From NCBI GenBank assembly GCA_900551675.1, contig URXH01000110.1:1-5336 (forward strand): 5,336 nt of DNA, read 5' to 3'. Numbering within the stretch: position 1 is the first letter of the stretch; each line of letters opens with the position of its first letter. The DNA comes from an uncultured bacterium. Its GTDB lineage: Bacteria > Cyanobacteriota > Vampirovibrionia > Gastranaerophilales > Gastranaerophilaceae. The position numbers were made by a program, and so were the translations under genes. The notes under the pieces are model-generated. The model ran no database searches, was not told where the DNA came from, and saw only the letters and a program-made list of their open reading frames with translations. Positions 5,036 through 5,336 of this stretch are shown piece after piece.

Positions 5036-5336
5036 TTAATTTAGCACCATAATCCCCAAATTCAAATATGCTGCAAAGCATATCCAGATTAGATACGGAA
5101 TTAACAAGTATGCTGATACTTTTGAAATTTTATAAAATGAAATAATTGTCAAAATCAAAAATACCAGAAGCAAGATTATTATGATAAGACTTAGCGGAAT
5201 GTTATGAAGATAGAAAAATACAGGACTCCAGCTAAAATTTAACAAAAGCTGAATAAGAAAAAATCCTGCACCTGATTTTTTATCTTTATCCGTTTTGGCA
5301 GACATAAAAATAAAAAAAGACAAAAATATCAGTATA
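5036..5336 (-). CDS. TspO/MBR family membrane protein (partial, 5' end missing)
   Basis: Ninety-nine residues are visible up to the TAA at 5036-5038. The frame stays open to the right edge, so the start lies outside. The visible part matches TspO from the end of helix 2 to the C-terminus: a hydrophobic stretch (ILIFLSFFIF), a Lys/Asp-rich loop, and FLIQLLLNFSWSPVFFYLH, like the family's QLxLN-xxWS-xxFF motif. Two more helices follow, ending in PYLIWICFAAYLNLGIMVLN, like the family's PYLxWxxFAxxLNxxIxxLN. TspO proteins are five-helix inner-membrane proteins, usually about 150-180 residues, that bind porphyrins and other hydrophobic ligands; their bacterial role is in stress or tetrapyrrole handling. 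The N-terminal WYxxLxKPxxxPP region is not in the window. An ATG at 5305 and a TTG at 5323 are in frame but would cut away helices 1 and 2, so neither is likely to be the true start. The gene converges on the XRE gene with a 29-bp gap, in which no clear terminator is seen. Confidence 0.85.
   Translation of the reverse strand, partial: ILIFLSFFIFMSAKTDKDKKSGAGFFLIQLLLNFSWSPVFFYLHNIPLSLIIIILLLVFLILTIISFYKISKVSAYLLIPYLIWICFAAYLNLGIMVLN

Overview
The window is AT-rich DNA, visibly richer in A and T than G and C except for a patch at about 691-951. It reads with the standard code and uses all three stop codons. It appears to come from a diderm bacterium: there is a large AsmA-like envelope protein and a secreted WG-repeat protein. 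Two promoters match the housekeeping sigma consensus exactly (TTGACA and TATAAT), which argues against Bacteroidota. A gut-type non-photosynthetic relative of cyanobacteria (Gastranaerophilales/Melainabacteria) fits the gene styles and the SmtB/ZiaR-like regulator. That placement is a low-confidence inference.

Region 1 (1-690) is a divergent metal-resistance pair. On the minus strand is the first part of a probable P1B-type heavy-metal ATPase with a His-rich N-terminus, cut by the window edge. On the plus strand is an ArsR/SmtB-family metal sensor with an intact alpha-5 zinc site. The 141 bp between their start codons hold two near-identical promoters (TTGACA-N18-TATAAT). Each carries an ArsR-type palindrome in its spacer, and a third palindrome lies just downstream of the predicted ATPase transcription start. 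The likely circuit is that zinc or a related metal releases the sensor, which switches on efflux and the sensor's own gene.

Region 2 (691-951) has no gene. It is a string of four palindromic segments that look like dispersed intergenic repeats. The last is followed by a T-run and may terminate rightward transcription, and it also supplies the stop codon of the next gene.

Region 3 (948-4709) holds two divergent envelope genes. A 303-residue exported WG-repeat protein runs on the minus strand, and a roughly 930-residue AsmA-like membrane-anchored protein runs on the plus strand. They are separated by a perfect 20-bp inverted repeat (1859-1902) whose two arms each contain an extended -10 motif (TGCTATTAT), so the two promoters are mirror images that overlap.

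Region 4 (4710-5336) contains a small XRE-type DNA-binding protein resembling restriction-modification controller proteins. Two inverted repeats precede or overlap its start, and no restriction or methylase gene is visible. Facing it is the C-terminal two thirds of a TspO/MBR-family membrane protein that runs off the right edge. No RNA genes, CRISPR arrays or insertion sequences were seen.
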